This document shows, one piece after another, positions 26,522 through 35,662 of a stretch of DNA of 64,000 nt (position 1 is the first letter of the stretch; each line of letters starts with the position of its first letter). The translations under genes and the position numbers were made by a program. The notes under the pieces are model-generated. The model had not been told where the DNA came from. It worked only from the letters and a program-made list of their open reading frames with translations, and ran no database searches. This DNA is from a virus. The DNA lies in the IMG/VR virus record IMGVR_UViG_3300046096_000928, positions 1-64,000 of that record, one strand, 5' to 3'.

Positions 26522-27448
26522 CTATGATAACACGGGAGTATTTTTTTCTGTATAAACGATCTCACCATCAAAAGATTTCTTTAATCTAGTAACTAAATCT
26601 AAAATATCGCTACCTACCGTAAAAGGTTCAGCAACGTTATCAAATAATTCTTTAGCTTCTTTAATCAACTTTTTATTGATTATTTGTTGCCTTAATTCCA
26701 GTCTTACTTTTAAGAGATATTGAGTTTTTTTGATTGCTTTATCCTTATCTGATAAGTTGCCTAATTGTGTATCTATTTTCCGATCAATTGTTTCTTCTGT
26801 TATGGTTTCCCCAAATAATAATTTATAAGCGGAGGTTACATCAAAAATATTATTTGTCATCAATATTTTTTTATCTTTAATTAATTGCAAAGTTTTTTCC
26901 GCTTTATAAAATACATTCACCTTGCCATTAACAAATAATTTATGAATGTTATCTAAAGGTATCTTTTTTGTATCTATGACATGACAATATTTTTCTGAGG
27001 CAATTATTAGATAGTTTTCATACTCACCAATGGCGATCGCCTGTTCATCATTAAATAATCGAAAAGTGTTGTCTAATTGATAATCTTCTTTTATCTCCAG
27101 ATAATCTACAACGGCACAAATTTTGTCTAACTTTAGTTTTAGATTACTTTCTAATTGTTCAATTGCTTTTTCCACAAGAAAAGAATAAGAGATTTTTGCA
27201 TAATTAGCCATAAATTCTTTTACTTCTTCATCGCTACCAATATTTAGTAAAGTTTCTAAATACCATTTATGGGCTTTTACCCCTTCTTTAAATTCTTCTG
27301 TGCTGTAATTCTCTATATCTGACCAATACTCAATGGTTTCCGACTCAACTGTTTTTTTAGATTTAATCGCTAAAGTGAATGGTTTTGTACCAAATGTCTT
27401 CTTTTCTGTTTTTAGTATCATCTTTATTTTTTGTGTATGTTTTTTCAT
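26522..27448 (-). CDS. Hypothetical protein, 308 aa, tail operon
   Basis: Lys/Glu-rich, mostly helical; first gene of the minus-strand tail operon. No family recognised. Position upstream of the tail tip genes would fit a tail assembly or tape-like role, but the length and absence of long coiled coil argue against a tape measure. A HIP1 site lies at about 27037. Confidence 0.6.
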   Translation of the reverse strand: MKKHTQKIKMILKTEKKTFGTKPFTLAIKSKKTVESETIEYWSDIENYSTEEFKEGVKAHKWYLETLLNIGSDEEVKEFMANYAKISYSFLVEKAIEQLESNLKLKLDKICAVVDYLEIKEDYQLDNTFRLFNDEQAIAIGEYENYLIIASEKYCHVIDTKKIPLDNIHKLFVNGKVNVFYKAEKTLQLIKDKKILMTNNIFDVTSAYKLLFGETITEETIDRKIDTQLGNLSDKDKAIKKTQYLLKVRLELRQQIINKKLIKEAKELFDNVAEPFTVGSDILDLVTRLKKSFDGEIVYTEKNTPVLS

Positions 27449-27553
27449 ATTTTACAGCAAAAAAGTACTTTTTTGTTTATCAGAAAAAAATTTTTAGAGT
27501 GATTCAAGATAAAATATAAATTATCAAAAAGAAAAGAAAGAAGAAATAATCAA

Positions 27554-27904
27554 ATGAATGAGATAATTTTAGTAAAACAAATGAAACAGATTACTAGAAG
27601 GATTTATCTTCAAGTAATTAATAGAAAAGGGGAATATAAAATTACAGAGCAAAATTATCTAAATATTTTTGCTCTGTGTGATGATTTTTTCAAGATTATT
27701 TTCAGCCAAATAGATACTTATAAAATAGATAAATCTTTGTTTCTTGATTTTATGAACTTTCAAATGCAACTTAATTATTGTTTTGAAATGATGATCGAGA
27801 ATGAAATGACAACAAAAGAAATACATGATTTAATGGATAAAGAAAAAGAATATCTTAATTTTATTTTTCAGTCTATAACTAACCTTGACATTTCAGATTT
27901 GTAA
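27554..27904 (+). CDS. Hypothetical helical protein, 116 aa
   Basis: Alone between divergent tail genes and a strong terminator. Sequence helical with Met/Phe-rich segments (FLDFMNFQMQLNYCFEMMIE). AAAGAAAGAAGAAA before the ATG is a weak ribosome-binding site. No family recognised. Confidence 0.55.
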   Translation: MNEIILVKQMKQITRRIYLQVINRKGEYKITEQNYLNIFALCDDFFKIIFSQIDTYKIDKSLFLDFMNFQMQLNYCFEMMIENEMTTKEIHDLMDKEKEYLNFIFQSITNLDISDL

Positions 27905-27941
27905 AAATCCGCTGAACTATCCACTTTCAAAAATATCTTTT

Positions 27942-27993
27942 ATTAAAAAAACTTTGGCACAACTATTTAAAGTTGTGCCAAAGTTTTTTTAAT
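27942..27993 (+). terminator. Strong Rho-independent terminator
   Basis: AACTTTGGCACAACT and its complement, extended by A7/T7 arms, with an ATTTAA loop and a 3' run of seven T. Placed 38 bp after the stop at 27904. Confidence 0.9.
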
Positions 27994-28164
27994 AATTCTT
28001 TTCTTTTTTTGTTAATGATATTAACAAAAATTTTTGCTAAAGAGGAAACCTTAGTCTATATCTACCTCATTTGTTTTACCGCTATATTTTTCTTTATCAT
28101 AACTTTGAAATAATCAAAATTTCAACTATGTTACACTAAATATAGTTGATAGTTAATAAAAAAA

Positions 28165-28920
28165 ATGACAATAATAACTATGGGGAAAGATAGGACTTAC
28201 TCTTTCCAAACCGATGACGATAATCAAGCGGCTTTATTTGCCAACTTAAAAAAAGACTACGAAAATTTAGAAACGCAAGTAAAGCAATTAAATTTACAAA
28301 AAGACGAGAATTTTACTTGTAAATTAGGTGAGGAAGAAGTTGAATATCCTATGGACGGCAAAGGATTTGCTAAATTCAAAAAGGATATGGACAAATTCTA
28401 TAAAGATAAGGCAAAGTGCGATGCGGAAAAGGCAAAATGCGATGCTGAACTTGCAATGGAAGATGCTAAAAAAAATTGGGCTGAACAATTTAAAACTAAG
28501 CAAGATTCAATAGATTCAGAAATTGAAGTATTAAAAGCTGAACTCTCTAATCGTGACAGTATTAATACCCAATCGATCATTGCAGAAAAGGCTAAAGAAT
28601 TATCGTTATTAGTAAATAAGGCTACCACTATTCTAAATGTAGATAGTGATAGCCTTTTTACTAAATCAGCAGTTGAGATAAAAAAAGATGTGATTTCAAA
28701 AATTTATCCAACTCTCAATCTTGATGACAAAACCGAAGTGGCGATCGATGCAATGTTTGAAACTTGTGAATTATATAAAAATGATAGTAAGAGAATCATT
28801 GAAGAGCAAAAACAACTTATTAATAATGCCGTCACGGTAAACAATCTTGATACTCAAGATACTACCACTGAAATGACTGCGAGAATGAAATCAATCACTA
28901 CCGCTTGGGAGAATAAATAA
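28165..28920 (+). CDS. Capsid scaffold-like protein
   Basis: 251 residues. A small N-terminal beta part with YPMDGKGFAKFKKD is followed by a long coiled coil (about 70-150; AKCDAEKAKCDAELAMEDAK) and a C-terminal segment TKSAVEIKKDVISKIYPTLN...DDKTEVAIDAMFETC. This resembles the C-terminal half of DUF2213 protease-scaffold proteins. It is immediately upstream of the decoration and capsid genes (4-base overlap ATAATGA with the next). The protease half is at 9524-10096. Confidence 0.7.
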   Translation: MTIITMGKDRTYSFQTDDDNQAALFANLKKDYENLETQVKQLNLQKDENFTCKLGEEEVEYPMDGKGFAKFKKDMDKFYKDKAKCDAEKAKCDAELAMEDAKKNWAEQFKTKQDSIDSEIEVLKAELSNRDSINTQSIIAEKAKELSLLVNKATTILNVDSDSLFTKSAVEIKKDVISKIYPTLNLDDKTEVAIDAMFETCELYKNDSKRIIEEQKQLINNAVTVNNLDTQDTTTEMTARMKSITTAWENK

Positions 28921-29420
28921 TGACAAGTTTATTGAGCAATTATGATTATATGTCACAGCGTCCTAGACTGACTGGACAAATCAATAGCCTTAAATTATCT
29001 AGTAGAGATTCAGCCGTCAATGTTACTCAAGCTATCCCTTTCGGGTGCGTAGTGAAATTTGATACTACAAACTCATTCAGTGAACCTAGCACGGGGAAAG
29101 TTGTTCTTATTCCTAATGCTACCACTGACAAAATTGCTGGAATTTCTATTCTTGAGTATATCTATGAAGGGAGTGAATATCCTCTTAATTCAGCGTTTCC
29201 TTTTGCTACTCTGTGTGACGTTTTAGTATTTAGTGAAACTGCTAATACTATTGGCGACCCTGTTTTCCTCCGTGTTGTCTCTGGTGCAGGTGGCACAAAA
29301 GTCGGGTATGGCTTCCGCAATGTGGCTGTATCTGGGGAAACAATTGCTTTACCTAACTGTTATTGGACTGAAACCAATACAGGTACTAACGAAATATCTG
29401 AAATTCATTTTGAACGATAG
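28920..29420 (+). CDS. Head decoration / structural cement protein
   Basis: 166 residues, beta-rich, small residues and hydroxyl residues. Pattern NVTQAIPFGCVVKFDTTNSF, KIAGISILEYIYEG, DPVFLRVVSG is that of small capsid cement proteins placed between scaffold and capsid genes. Assigned mainly by position and composition. Confidence 0.6.
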   Translation: MTSLLSNYDYMSQRPRLTGQINSLKLSSRDSAVNVTQAIPFGCVVKFDTTNSFSEPSTGKVVLIPNATTDKIAGISILEYIYEGSEYPLNSAFPFATLCDVLVFSETANTIGDPVFLRVVSGAGGTKVGYGFRNVAVSGETIALPNCYWTETNTGTNEISEIHFER

Positions 29421-29433
29421 GAGTAAAAGAAAA

Positions 29434-30456
29434 ATGACAACTGCACAATACACAAACGGATTAGTAAAACATTATCTTGAGAATAGACAGTCTATTCATG
29501 GAAGTCTTAACTTAGATGATAATGCAATCGCCTTTTTTCAACGACAGTTAGAAAAAGATTTAGGAAAAGTCTTTGAATCCTTAAAGCCTACTTTGACAGT
29601 TGAACAGGATATAGTCACCCAAGCTGGTTTACCTTACGGGACTAAATCGGTATTTTATACTGAAGTAGATACAAGAGGAATGGCTAGTATTATCGCTGGT
29701 GGTAGTGATGATATTAAACAAGTTAGTATGCTCGGTCAAGAAGTCTCTTATAAAAGAGCCAGATTGGCGATCGGTTATTCTTACTCTCAAGAAGAGTTAG
29801 ACACCATGTTTGAAGATACTCTTTATAGAAAACCTTTAAATGTCAATGAATACAAATTGAAAGGTTGTATTTATGCCTTAGATGATTTATCTGAAAAGTT
29901 AGGCTATTATGGGGATTCAAGTCATGGTATCGTAGGATTATTGACTGATCCAGCTTTAACTCCCGTTATTGACACCTTCAAACCTTATTTGACTACTCAG
30001 ACTGCGGAGGCTTTATATAATTGGTTTGTAAGAAGTTATTACTATATCGTTCAACAAACTAGACAAAGATTCGCCCCTAATACTTGTTTAATTCCCTTAA
30101 AATTGATGATTCGGTTACAATCGGTGCGTTCTCTTTCAGCTAACAATGAAACTGCTTGGGATATGGTCACTAATTTAATGTCACAAATGGGAGTTACTCT
30201 TATGAATAGAGAATCTCTAAGACAATCTGAATTAGAATCAAATGGAGTTACTAATGTAGGTGACAACCAAGAGATTATGGTGTTCTATCATAAGTCTCCC
30301 GATACTATTTTCAGAATGATCAATGACATCAGAACCCAACCATTCGAGCGTAGAAATCTTAATTTTAGTACGATCATGTATTACGATGTTACAAGCACTA
30401 TCATTCCCTATAAAGAAGTAGTAAGTATTATTAAATATCCTATTGCAACAACCTAA
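29434..30456 (+). CDS. Major capsid protein (DUF2184-like)
   Basis: 340 residues from the ATG at 29434, chosen for the upstream ATAGGAG. N-terminal LDDNAIAFFQRQLEKDLGKV, then GTKSVFYTEVDTRGMASIIA, YKRARLAIGYSYSQEELDTM, and a C-terminal E/P-loop region ending MYYDVTSTIIPYKEVVSIIK. This is the general pattern of HK97-fold capsid proteins of the DUF2184 group. Forms the icosahedral head. Confidence 0.75.
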   Translation: MTTAQYTNGLVKHYLENRQSIHGSLNLDDNAIAFFQRQLEKDLGKVFESLKPTLTVEQDIVTQAGLPYGTKSVFYTEVDTRGMASIIAGGSDDIKQVSMLGQEVSYKRARLAIGYSYSQEELDTMFEDTLYRKPLNVNEYKLKGCIYALDDLSEKLGYYGDSSHGIVGLLTDPALTPVIDTFKPYLTTQTAEALYNWFVRSYYYIVQQTRQRFAPNTCLIPLKLMIRLQSVRSLSANNETAWDMVTNLMSQMGVTLMNRESLRQSELESNGVTNVGDNQEIMVFYHKSPDTIFRMINDIRTQPFERRNLNFSTIMYYDVTSTIIPYKEVVSIIKYPIATT

Positions 30457-30869
30457 TGAAAACAAAAATTGAATTTCACCCAGAAAGACTCTCGCCGCCA
30501 AGACAGGGTGGTTATGTCCTAAGAACAGAAGACTTTGAAACTCTCGCTTTGAAACAGGGTGAGAATATTTTTGAAGTAAGTCTTGTTGATCGATTTAGAA
30601 CACATCCTAGTTTTATTGAGGCTATTAAAACCAGTGCTATCGTCGTGGTTTGTGAAGAAGTAGAAGAAACTAAAGAGAAAAATATCGGTGACTTCAAAAA
30701 CGTAAATGATGCAAAAAGAGCGGTCGAGAATAGCTATGATAAACTCAAATTAGAAACTTGGTTAGATCAGGAAACTAAAGGACAAAATAGAAATACTGTC
30801 ATCAGTGCTATTAAAATAGCAATAGATAAAATAGAAACGGCTAAATTATCTACTGCTTCTATTTCTTAA
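30456..30869 (+). CDS. Hypothetical head-module protein, 137 aa
   Basis: Start overlaps the capsid gene stop (AATGA). N-terminal part FHPERLSPPRQGGYVLRTED and a beta segment resemble small phage proteins that follow capsid genes; a helical C-terminus follows. May be a head-tail adaptor; no family firmly recognised. Confidence 0.55.
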   Translation: MKTKIEFHPERLSPPRQGGYVLRTEDFETLALKQGENIFEVSLVDRFRTHPSFIEAIKTSAIVVVCEEVEETKEKNIGDFKNVNDAKRAVENSYDKLKLETWLDQETKGQNRNTVISAIKIAIDKIETAKLSTASIS

Positions 30870-30883
30870 TCTTTTAAAAAAAT

Positions 30884-30919
30884 AAAAAAAGATGATCTGT
30901 ATACAGATCATCTTTTTTT
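30884..30919. terminator. Bidirectional terminator between head module and pentapeptide operon
   Basis: AAAAAAAGATGATCTGT and its exact complement around a central AT. Serves the converging genes ending at 30869 and 30928. Confidence 0.9.
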
Positions 30920-30927
30920 ATTGCCGA

Positions 30928-31635
30928 CTAATCTATTCTAAGAAGTTTTTTAAATTTTTTCTTGGCATCGGCATTATCAAAAATACCGTTATTAATAAGA
31001 TCAATTTGATTAAATATGGCATCAGTAAGATCAGCATGACTAAAATTAGCACCGTTAAATTCAGCATCGATAAAATCAGCTTTTTTCAATGAACAATAAC
31101 TAAAATTAGTAACTTTGAGATCAGAGGATAATCCTATTTTCGATCTCAAGAAAATAATTTTATTCAAATAAGAACCATTAAATTGGACTCCTTTTAAATT
31201 AGATTTATAAAAATCTGATTTACCTCTAAAGTAGCTACCGTAAAATAGTGAGTTTTCTAAATTGACGTTCTCAAACTCGCTATTTTCAGTTTTCAATCGA
31301 TTAAAGATAGAACCACTTAAAACAGAATCGGTAAAACTCACTAAATCCCAATTACTATCAGTTGCATTTATTCCTGCTAAATGGCAACCTTCAAAGAATA
31401 CATTCGCCATTTGTGAATCAGCTAAATTACTCCCACGAAAACTACAATTTCTAAATAGACAATCACAAAAAGTAGCTTTGCTCAAATCTACATCTTCAAA
31501 AAAGCAGTCCTCTATTTGAGAACGATCTATTCTAAGCCCAGTCAAATCTTCCCCACTAAGAATCAAGTCTTTTAAATCTTCTTTCGATACCTTTGTAAAT
31601 GACTTATATTCTGCTAAAAATTCTTCTCTATTCAT
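30928..31635 (-). CDS. Pentapeptide-repeat protein
   Basis: 235 residues. From about residue 45 to 220 almost every fifth residue is Leu or Phe in A(D/N)LXX-type units (NLADSQ, DLSKATFCDC, GANFSHADLTDAIF), forming a right-handed quadrilateral beta-helix. Members in phages and plasmids can mimic DNA or protect gyrase; the role here is unknown. Third gene of a minus-strand operon; its start overlaps the preceding stop (ATGA). Confidence 0.9.
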   Translation of the reverse strand: MNREEFLAEYKSFTKVSKEDLKDLILSGEDLTGLRIDRSQIEDCFFEDVDLSKATFCDCLFRNCSFRGSNLADSQMANVFFEGCHLAGINATDSNWDLVSFTDSVLSGSIFNRLKTENSEFENVNLENSLFYGSYFRGKSDFYKSNLKGVQFNGSYLNKIIFLRSKIGLSSDLKVTNFSYCSLKKADFIDAEFNGANFSHADLTDAIFNQIDLINNGIFDNADAKKKFKKLLRID

Positions 31636-31961
31636 TTTTTTTTACTCCTATTTTCATTTATTAAATCTAATTCAACCTGTATAGCTGGAATCAAAACAAT
31701 CAACTGATTTTTTAGGCTTTTTCTTCTTAAGGAATTAGCTAAATAAAAGTCATCGGGATGGGTATAATTTTCTATTCCAAACTCTCTCAAATATTCTTCG
31801 GCTTCCTTATCATTCACAAAATCAAAACTATGTAAAAAAGGAAACAACCCATCTATTACAGATTTTGCTTGTATAAAAGCTAATAAGGGCTCTATATACG
31901 ATGCTTCTAAAGGAATCACCGACTGAACTATCTCAACTATTTTCTGTTTATATTTATTCAT
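31632..31961 (-). CDS. Hypothetical protein, 109 aa
   Basis: Between a 52-codon frame and the pentapeptide gene, overlapping the latter by 4 bases. Helical, NKYKQKIVEIVQSVIPLEAS start. No family recognised. Confidence 0.6.
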   Translation of the reverse strand: MNKYKQKIVEIVQSVIPLEASYIEPLLAFIQAKSVIDGLFPFLHSFDFVNDKEAEEYLREFGIENYTHPDDFYLANSLRRKSLKNQLIVLIPAIQVELDLINENRSKKK

Positions 31962-31964
31962 TTT

Positions 31965-32123
31965 TCAATCCAAACAATATTCTACTGTTTTTACATTAGT
32001 TAATACTTTTGTTTCCCAAAACTTCTTACATTTTTCTTCTCGTAAGTCATCGTAGGTCAAAGACAATATTTTATCATCTTTGAAAATATCAACACCATCT
32101 CTAAATATCTGTAGTTTAAACAT
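31965..32123 (-). CDS. Small protein, 52 aa
   Basis: MFKLQIFRDGVDIFKDDKIL start, stop three bases before the next start. The tight spacing makes it a likely first gene of the pentapeptide operon. A weak AAAAAGAGAT precedes the ATG. No family recognised. Confidence 0.5.
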   Translation of the reverse strand: MFKLQIFRDGVDIFKDDKILSLTYDDLREEKCKKFWETKVLTNVKTVEYCLD

Positions 32124-32174
32124 ATCTCTTTTTATCAAGTACACTTTTGATTATACAGAAATATCTTAAGAGTG

Positions 32175-32471
32175 TTAATCTATTTTAATGATCTTTATTT
32201 CTACTACGGGGTAAATTTCTATTATATCTACTCCTAACGCAATGGCGATAAGGTTTAGGTTATCTTTAGCTATCGTCGGCACTAATCCTGTTTCTATTTT
32301 CTCTAACAAGCCATTACTAATGCCTGTTAAGTCTGCTAATCCTTTTCTAGTTACATTTCTAGTTTTTCTTAAGTTACTTAAATTCACTCCTAACGATTTA
32401 TCCCATCTTAAAAAAATAGCGTTTTCTAAATGTACGGTAATCATAACATTATATTTAATTATTTTCTGCAT
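32175..32471 (-). CDS. XRE-family HTH regulator, WDKS-type
   Basis: 98 residues, or 89 from the internal ATG of MITVHLEN. FLRWDKSLGVNLSNLRKTRN precedes a clear HTH: TRKGLADLTGISNGLLEKIE. Paralogue of 47567-47872 and 12589-12903. Divergent from the methylase-like gene at 32518, so it may regulate that promoter region. Confidence 0.75.
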   Translation of the reverse strand: MQKIIKYNVMITVHLENAIFLRWDKSLGVNLSNLRKTRNVTRKGLADLTGISNGLLEKIETGLVPTIAKDNLNLIAIALGVDIIEIYPVVEIKIIKID

Positions 32472-32517
32472 TTTAGTTTAACATAGTTTTATAAACAATT
32501 TCATTTTAAGGAAAAGA

Positions 32518-33561
32518 ATGGATTTACAATTAGGATTTTTGGCAGAGGAAAATGAAATCATAGAGACTGAGGTTAAAGTAGAAAAAATAGAACAGCTCGT
32601 ATTAACTCAAGGAATAATTGAACCTAGAAAAGCAAAAGAAGATAGTACAGCTTTAAATTATTGGAAGTCATGGAAGCCTAAAGATAGAAGTAAGTTAGGG
32701 AAAGCTGATCACACTTACAAATTAACTCATGGTTGGTTAATGCCTTATTTAGTTGGCATTGACGAGTTCACAAATAAACGTTGGGAATATTGGGCAAAAG
32801 TACAAAGATTATCGCCCGTTGCCTATTATGAATATTTAACTAAAGGTGTAACTGATAAGTTTGTAGCGGAAGCTATACACTGTCACGATTACCCTGAAAT
32901 AAGTTTTTCTGAAGATACTACTACTTTAAATTATCTTAATTCTGTTATTGATTTAATTTGTGGCGATCGCTCAATTAGCGGAATAGATGCTTTTGAATTT
33001 CTATTAGATTGGTTATTATTTGGGTTCGGGCATGAAGATTTTACAGAATTACCAGAATCCCCTTCTCGTGACAAGGCAATAAATAAGAAACTGTATGAAT
33101 ATTTTGATTTATTCCCTTTGTTAATAAATCCTTATGATTATTTTGGGCTTATGTTACCTGAGTTATTTAATCAAGGGCGTAATCAAAAAGTTGGTTTTTT
33201 CCCAACTCCTATGACTATCTGTATCGCTATGACTGAAATGATTAGCGGGAATGATAAACCTACTATTCAAAGATTTCAAGAATCGTCAGCTGGTACTGGA
33301 AGTCTTGTTTTAGCATGGTCAAAAAAAGGATTATGTGCAAGTATCACAGAATTATCTAATACTTGCACTAAGGCTATTTTGGTTAATTGTTATCTTTACG
33401 CCCCACAATACGCACGTCCTTTATTTTATTTAGCAGAACAAAGTACTTTTATTTGTGGGAATGCTCTCAGTAATGAGATATTCCACGATTACCACGCTAA
33501 ATATAAAAAAATAATTGCTGATGATTTCCGAAATCATTTTGCTGTTTTAACTAAAAAATAA
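32518..33561 (+). CDS. Degenerate N6-adenine DNA methylase-like protein
   Basis: 347 residues. FFPTPMTICIAMTEMI (about residue 225) and QESSAGTGSLVLAWSKKG (AdoMet motif I, about residue 258) follow the order of HsdM-type N6 methylases. The region where NPPY/F would be expected has only CGNALSNEIFHDYHAKYKK, so the catalytic motif seems absent. It could bind AdoMet or DNA without methylating. AAGGAAAAG precedes the ATG. Contains a HIP1 site. Confidence 0.6.
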   Translation: MDLQLGFLAEENEIIETEVKVEKIEQLVLTQGIIEPRKAKEDSTALNYWKSWKPKDRSKLGKADHTYKLTHGWLMPYLVGIDEFTNKRWEYWAKVQRLSPVAYYEYLTKGVTDKFVAEAIHCHDYPEISFSEDTTTLNYLNSVIDLICGDRSISGIDAFEFLLDWLLFGFGHEDFTELPESPSRDKAINKKLYEYFDLFPLLINPYDYFGLMLPELFNQGRNQKVGFFPTPMTICIAMTEMISGNDKPTIQRFQESSAGTGSLVLAWSKKGLCASITELSNTCTKAILVNCYLYAPQYARPLFYLAEQSTFICGNALSNEIFHDYHAKYKKIIADDFRNHFAVLTKK

Positions 33562-33981
33562 ATCAAGCTCTGCTTTTCTACGACGGTCAAGTCCTGCGGA
33601 GGGCTTCCCGTTTATTTTATTCCACCTTTTTAATTCTGTCTCAGCACTTTGATAATCTTTTCGATTTATTTTTTTTCGAAGAGTTGATTCTTTAAAAGCA
33701 TTTAGTCCTACATTAAAAGCAAAACTTGTTAAAGCTCCTAATTGTTGTTTAGTTAACGGCACTGTTACCAAATCCTCTATTTGTTTTGATAACTTTTCTA
33801 ACTCAAGATAAAGCATCCCTTCCGCTTTCACTCTATTCATAGTGTCACTCATTTTTACTGATTTCCCATTTACTCTTGTAAACCCATAACCAATCGTAGG
33901 CACTCCCGCAGGACATAAATATGCCTTCTCCCTAAAACTTTCAAACTCCTTCACTAAATCAAATGCTTTTTTCTCTATCAT
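33547..33981 (-). CDS. Endolysin, GH24 lysozyme (T4 lysozyme/SAR-type family)
   Basis: 144 residues. DLVKEFESFREKAYLCPAGV holds the catalytic Glu, and PTIGYGFT with Thr follows at family spacing. NVGLNAFKESTLRKKI and RWNKINGKPSAGLDRRRKAE match the C-lobe. Cleaves peptidoglycan at lysis. There is no N-terminal membrane anchor, so a holin is needed; candidate small membrane genes lie at 4482, 54486 and 58161. Confidence 0.88.
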   Translation of the reverse strand: MIEKKAFDLVKEFESFREKAYLCPAGVPTIGYGFTRVNGKSVKMSDTMNRVKAEGMLYLELEKLSKQIEDLVTVPLTKQQLGALTSFAFNVGLNAFKESTLRKKINRKDYQSAETELKRWNKINGKPSAGLDRRRKAELDLFFS

Positions 33982-34008
33982 TTTTAATACTAATTGTAGT
34001 AAGGCATA

Positions 34009-34206
34009 TTACAATTCTATTTTACATCTATTTTCCATAGGCTTTTTTCTATGCTTATTGTATTTACGATAGAGAAAAGCCAATTGACGAGTTCCTATCA
34101 ACAGGTTACCTGATATTAGGTTTCCTGTTATTAGGTTACCTGTTAACAGGTTTTCGATATACATAATTAAGATCAATAAACTCATAATTAAAAAAATAAA
34201 GATCAA
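34009..34206 (-). CDS. Repeat-associated mini-ORF, copy 3
   Basis: 65 codons from TTG. Residues 1-18 equal those in copies 1 and 2, then four five-residue units (LLTGN, LITGN, LISGN, LLIGT), TRQLAFLYRK and a basic tail. It reads on the same strand as the lysozyme gene and lies just upstream of it. Translation is unproven. Confidence 0.4.
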   Translation of the reverse strand: MIFIFLIMSLLILIMYIENLLTGNLITGNLISGNLLIGTRQLAFLYRKYNKHRKKPMENRCKIEL

Positions 34207-34352
34207 GTTAATTATGCAAAAAATTTATTTTTTCTTTTTTTCTGTTTAAGAAAAGAAGCCATTGAAAAATAACTAATTATTCTCTGTATTGCTGATTATT
34301 TAGCTAAATAAGGCTAATGAGGTAAGTAAAGGATTAATCATACTTAAAGAAA
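34069..34352. repeat. Dispersed repeat copy 3
   Basis: About 280 bp, closely similar to copy 1 in the same orientation, from GAGAAAAGCCAATTGACGAG to the GGATTAATCATACTT region. One more 15-bp unit than copy 1. Confidence 0.85.
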
Positions 34353-34398
34353 CTTTAAAAGAGTAAAATAATGAAATAAAGCAATGATCAAATAAAGA

Positions 34399-34596
34399 AT
34401 GAGAAAAGAGCAAAGACATCCGTTAGCACATATTGACAGGCAAATAGTCAAAAGTTTTTTTGTGGAAGGAATGAGTGATTTCAATTTGACTGAATTAGCT
34501 CGGTTAAAAATCCATCACTATAATTTTTCAGGTGCAACCGATATACGATTCGATCTCGATAGCATTATGAATCAATGGGAATTAACTGAAGATTAA
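34399..34596 (+). CDS. Hypothetical protein, 65 aa
   Basis: RKEQRHPLAHIDRQIVKSFF start; no family recognised. Ribosome-binding site weak (AATAAAGA). Placed between repeat copy 3 and the terminators. Confidence 0.4.
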   Translation: MRKEQRHPLAHIDRQIVKSFFVEGMSDFNLTELARLKIHHYNFSGATDIRFDLDSIMNQWELTED

Positions 34597-34682
34597 CTTT
34601 ACGAAAAAACTAAAGTAATTTATGCGAAAGAGATTTTTCTAATTTCGATTCTGAGAGTGAAGAAGATTGGAGTTAATAAAAA

Positions 34683-34701
34683 ACCTCCTCTGATCGGGAG
34701 G
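34683..34701. terminator. Small terminator-like hairpin
   Basis: ACCTCC and GGAGGT arms flanked by AAAA on the left; would act in the minus direction (T-run on that strand). Confidence 0.5.
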
Positions 34702-34739
34702 TAAAATAATTTAATTAATAGGTTATAATGGAAACAACA

Positions 34740-34782
34740 AAACCCGACACAGCTCTGCTAAGTATCTGCAAAGAATCGGGTT
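34740..34782 (-). terminator. Terminator of the Bro-N gene
   Basis: On the minus strand AACCCGA and TCGGGTT pair around a 28-base loop that can fold further (GCAGA/TCTGC-like), followed by TTTGTTGTTT. Starts 9 bp after the stop codon. Confidence 0.65.
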
Positions 34783-34790
34783 ACTCAATT

Positions 34791-35513
34791 TTAGGCTTTG
34801 GCTAGTGCACCGTATTTTTTATCTAAATAAACTGGCATTTTAAGGGGGACATATATTGTCTCCAAACATTGTGCAAAATATCCTAATTCACAGAAGTCAT
34901 AGGCTTTTATAACCCGTGTCCCACGATGATTGTCAAGATGATAGATAGCCGTACTACTTTCAACTGCCCATTCTTTACTACTGCGATACGAACTCCAATG
35001 AATACCAACCGACCCATCGAGTAAATCAAATATATCTATTGGATAACCTAGCTTTTCTACTCGCAACATCAAATAGTTTGCTTTTTCTGCGATGCACCAA
35101 GTATTAGGTTGCTTAACTAGATTTTTCTCTAAATCCATAATGCGATCTGAGTAAACGGTAATTGCTTTTTTAGGTTGCTCAACTGAATAACTACCAGTTT
35201 GTCTAATACTTGGTAAGATTTCCTCAAATACCCATTTTTGAAATTGTTTAGCTGTTTCTAAACGAGATTTAAAGATTAGTTGATAAATACCAGCCTCTTT
35301 AGTAATTATCAATACCTTCTCAATTCTTGGCTTGTTTTCCCCATATCTGATGGTGGGCATTTGATGTAATGTCAAATAATCTGGATCGATTAAGTCTTTT
35401 ATCGCTGTTTTGGGAGTAGCATAACCTAATGCTTTTGCTACATCGATCGCCACTGGATTACCATCTACAAAACGAATATCTTGACTATCAAACTGAAATC
35501 GTGTTAAATTCAT
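34791..35513 (-). CDS. BRO-N domain antirepressor-like protein
   Basis: 240 residues. A full Bro-N domain in residues 1-115: FVDGNPVAIDVAKALGYATP, RIEKVLIITKEAGIYQLIFK, then QFQKWVFEEILPSIRQTGSY. The C-terminal domain (about 130-240; IDLLDG..., HWSSYRSSKEWAVES) differs from other cassettes. Known relatives are DNA-binding phage regulators. Follows the frameshifted methyltransferase and leader 3 on the same strand. Confidence 0.85.
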   Translation of the reverse strand: MNLTRFQFDSQDIRFVDGNPVAIDVAKALGYATPKTAIKDLIDPDYLTLHQMPTIRYGENKPRIEKVLIITKEAGIYQLIFKSRLETAKQFQKWVFEEILPSIRQTGSYSVEQPKKAITVYSDRIMDLEKNLVKQPNTWCIAEKANYLMLRVEKLGYPIDIFDLLDGSVGIHWSSYRSSKEWAVESSTAIYHLDNHRGTRVIKAYDFCELGYFAQCLETIYVPLKMPVYLDKKYGALAKA

Positions 35514-35640
35514 ATTAACTCCTAGTTGCTTAACTACTTTTAGGGGTTACGGAATGATATACAGCAATTCATAATTAACAGTTATGGGTTGCTTTTCCGT
35601 TTCTATAACTATTTATATATAAGTCTTTGAAGATTTTAAA
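35514..35640 (-). promoter_or_regulatory. Structured leader 3
   Basis: On the minus strand the element at 35550-35599 has outer stem CGGAA/TTCCG and inner GCAA-CC-CATAA / TTATG-AA-TTGC. Downstream CCTA can pair with TAGG of CTAGGAG, the ribosome-binding site of the Bro-N gene. The outer stem again differs from leaders 1, 2 and 4 with pairing kept. The TGTTACAAT box is not conserved here; a TATATAAAT-like sequence is in its place. Confidence 0.75.
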
Positions 35641-35662
35641 TCTACTTAATTAGTCTGTAATT

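Noticed and set aside
31262-31519. Antisense frame over the pentapeptide-repeat gene
   Set aside because: Long frame is a by-product of the repeat codon pattern; no ribosome-binding site.
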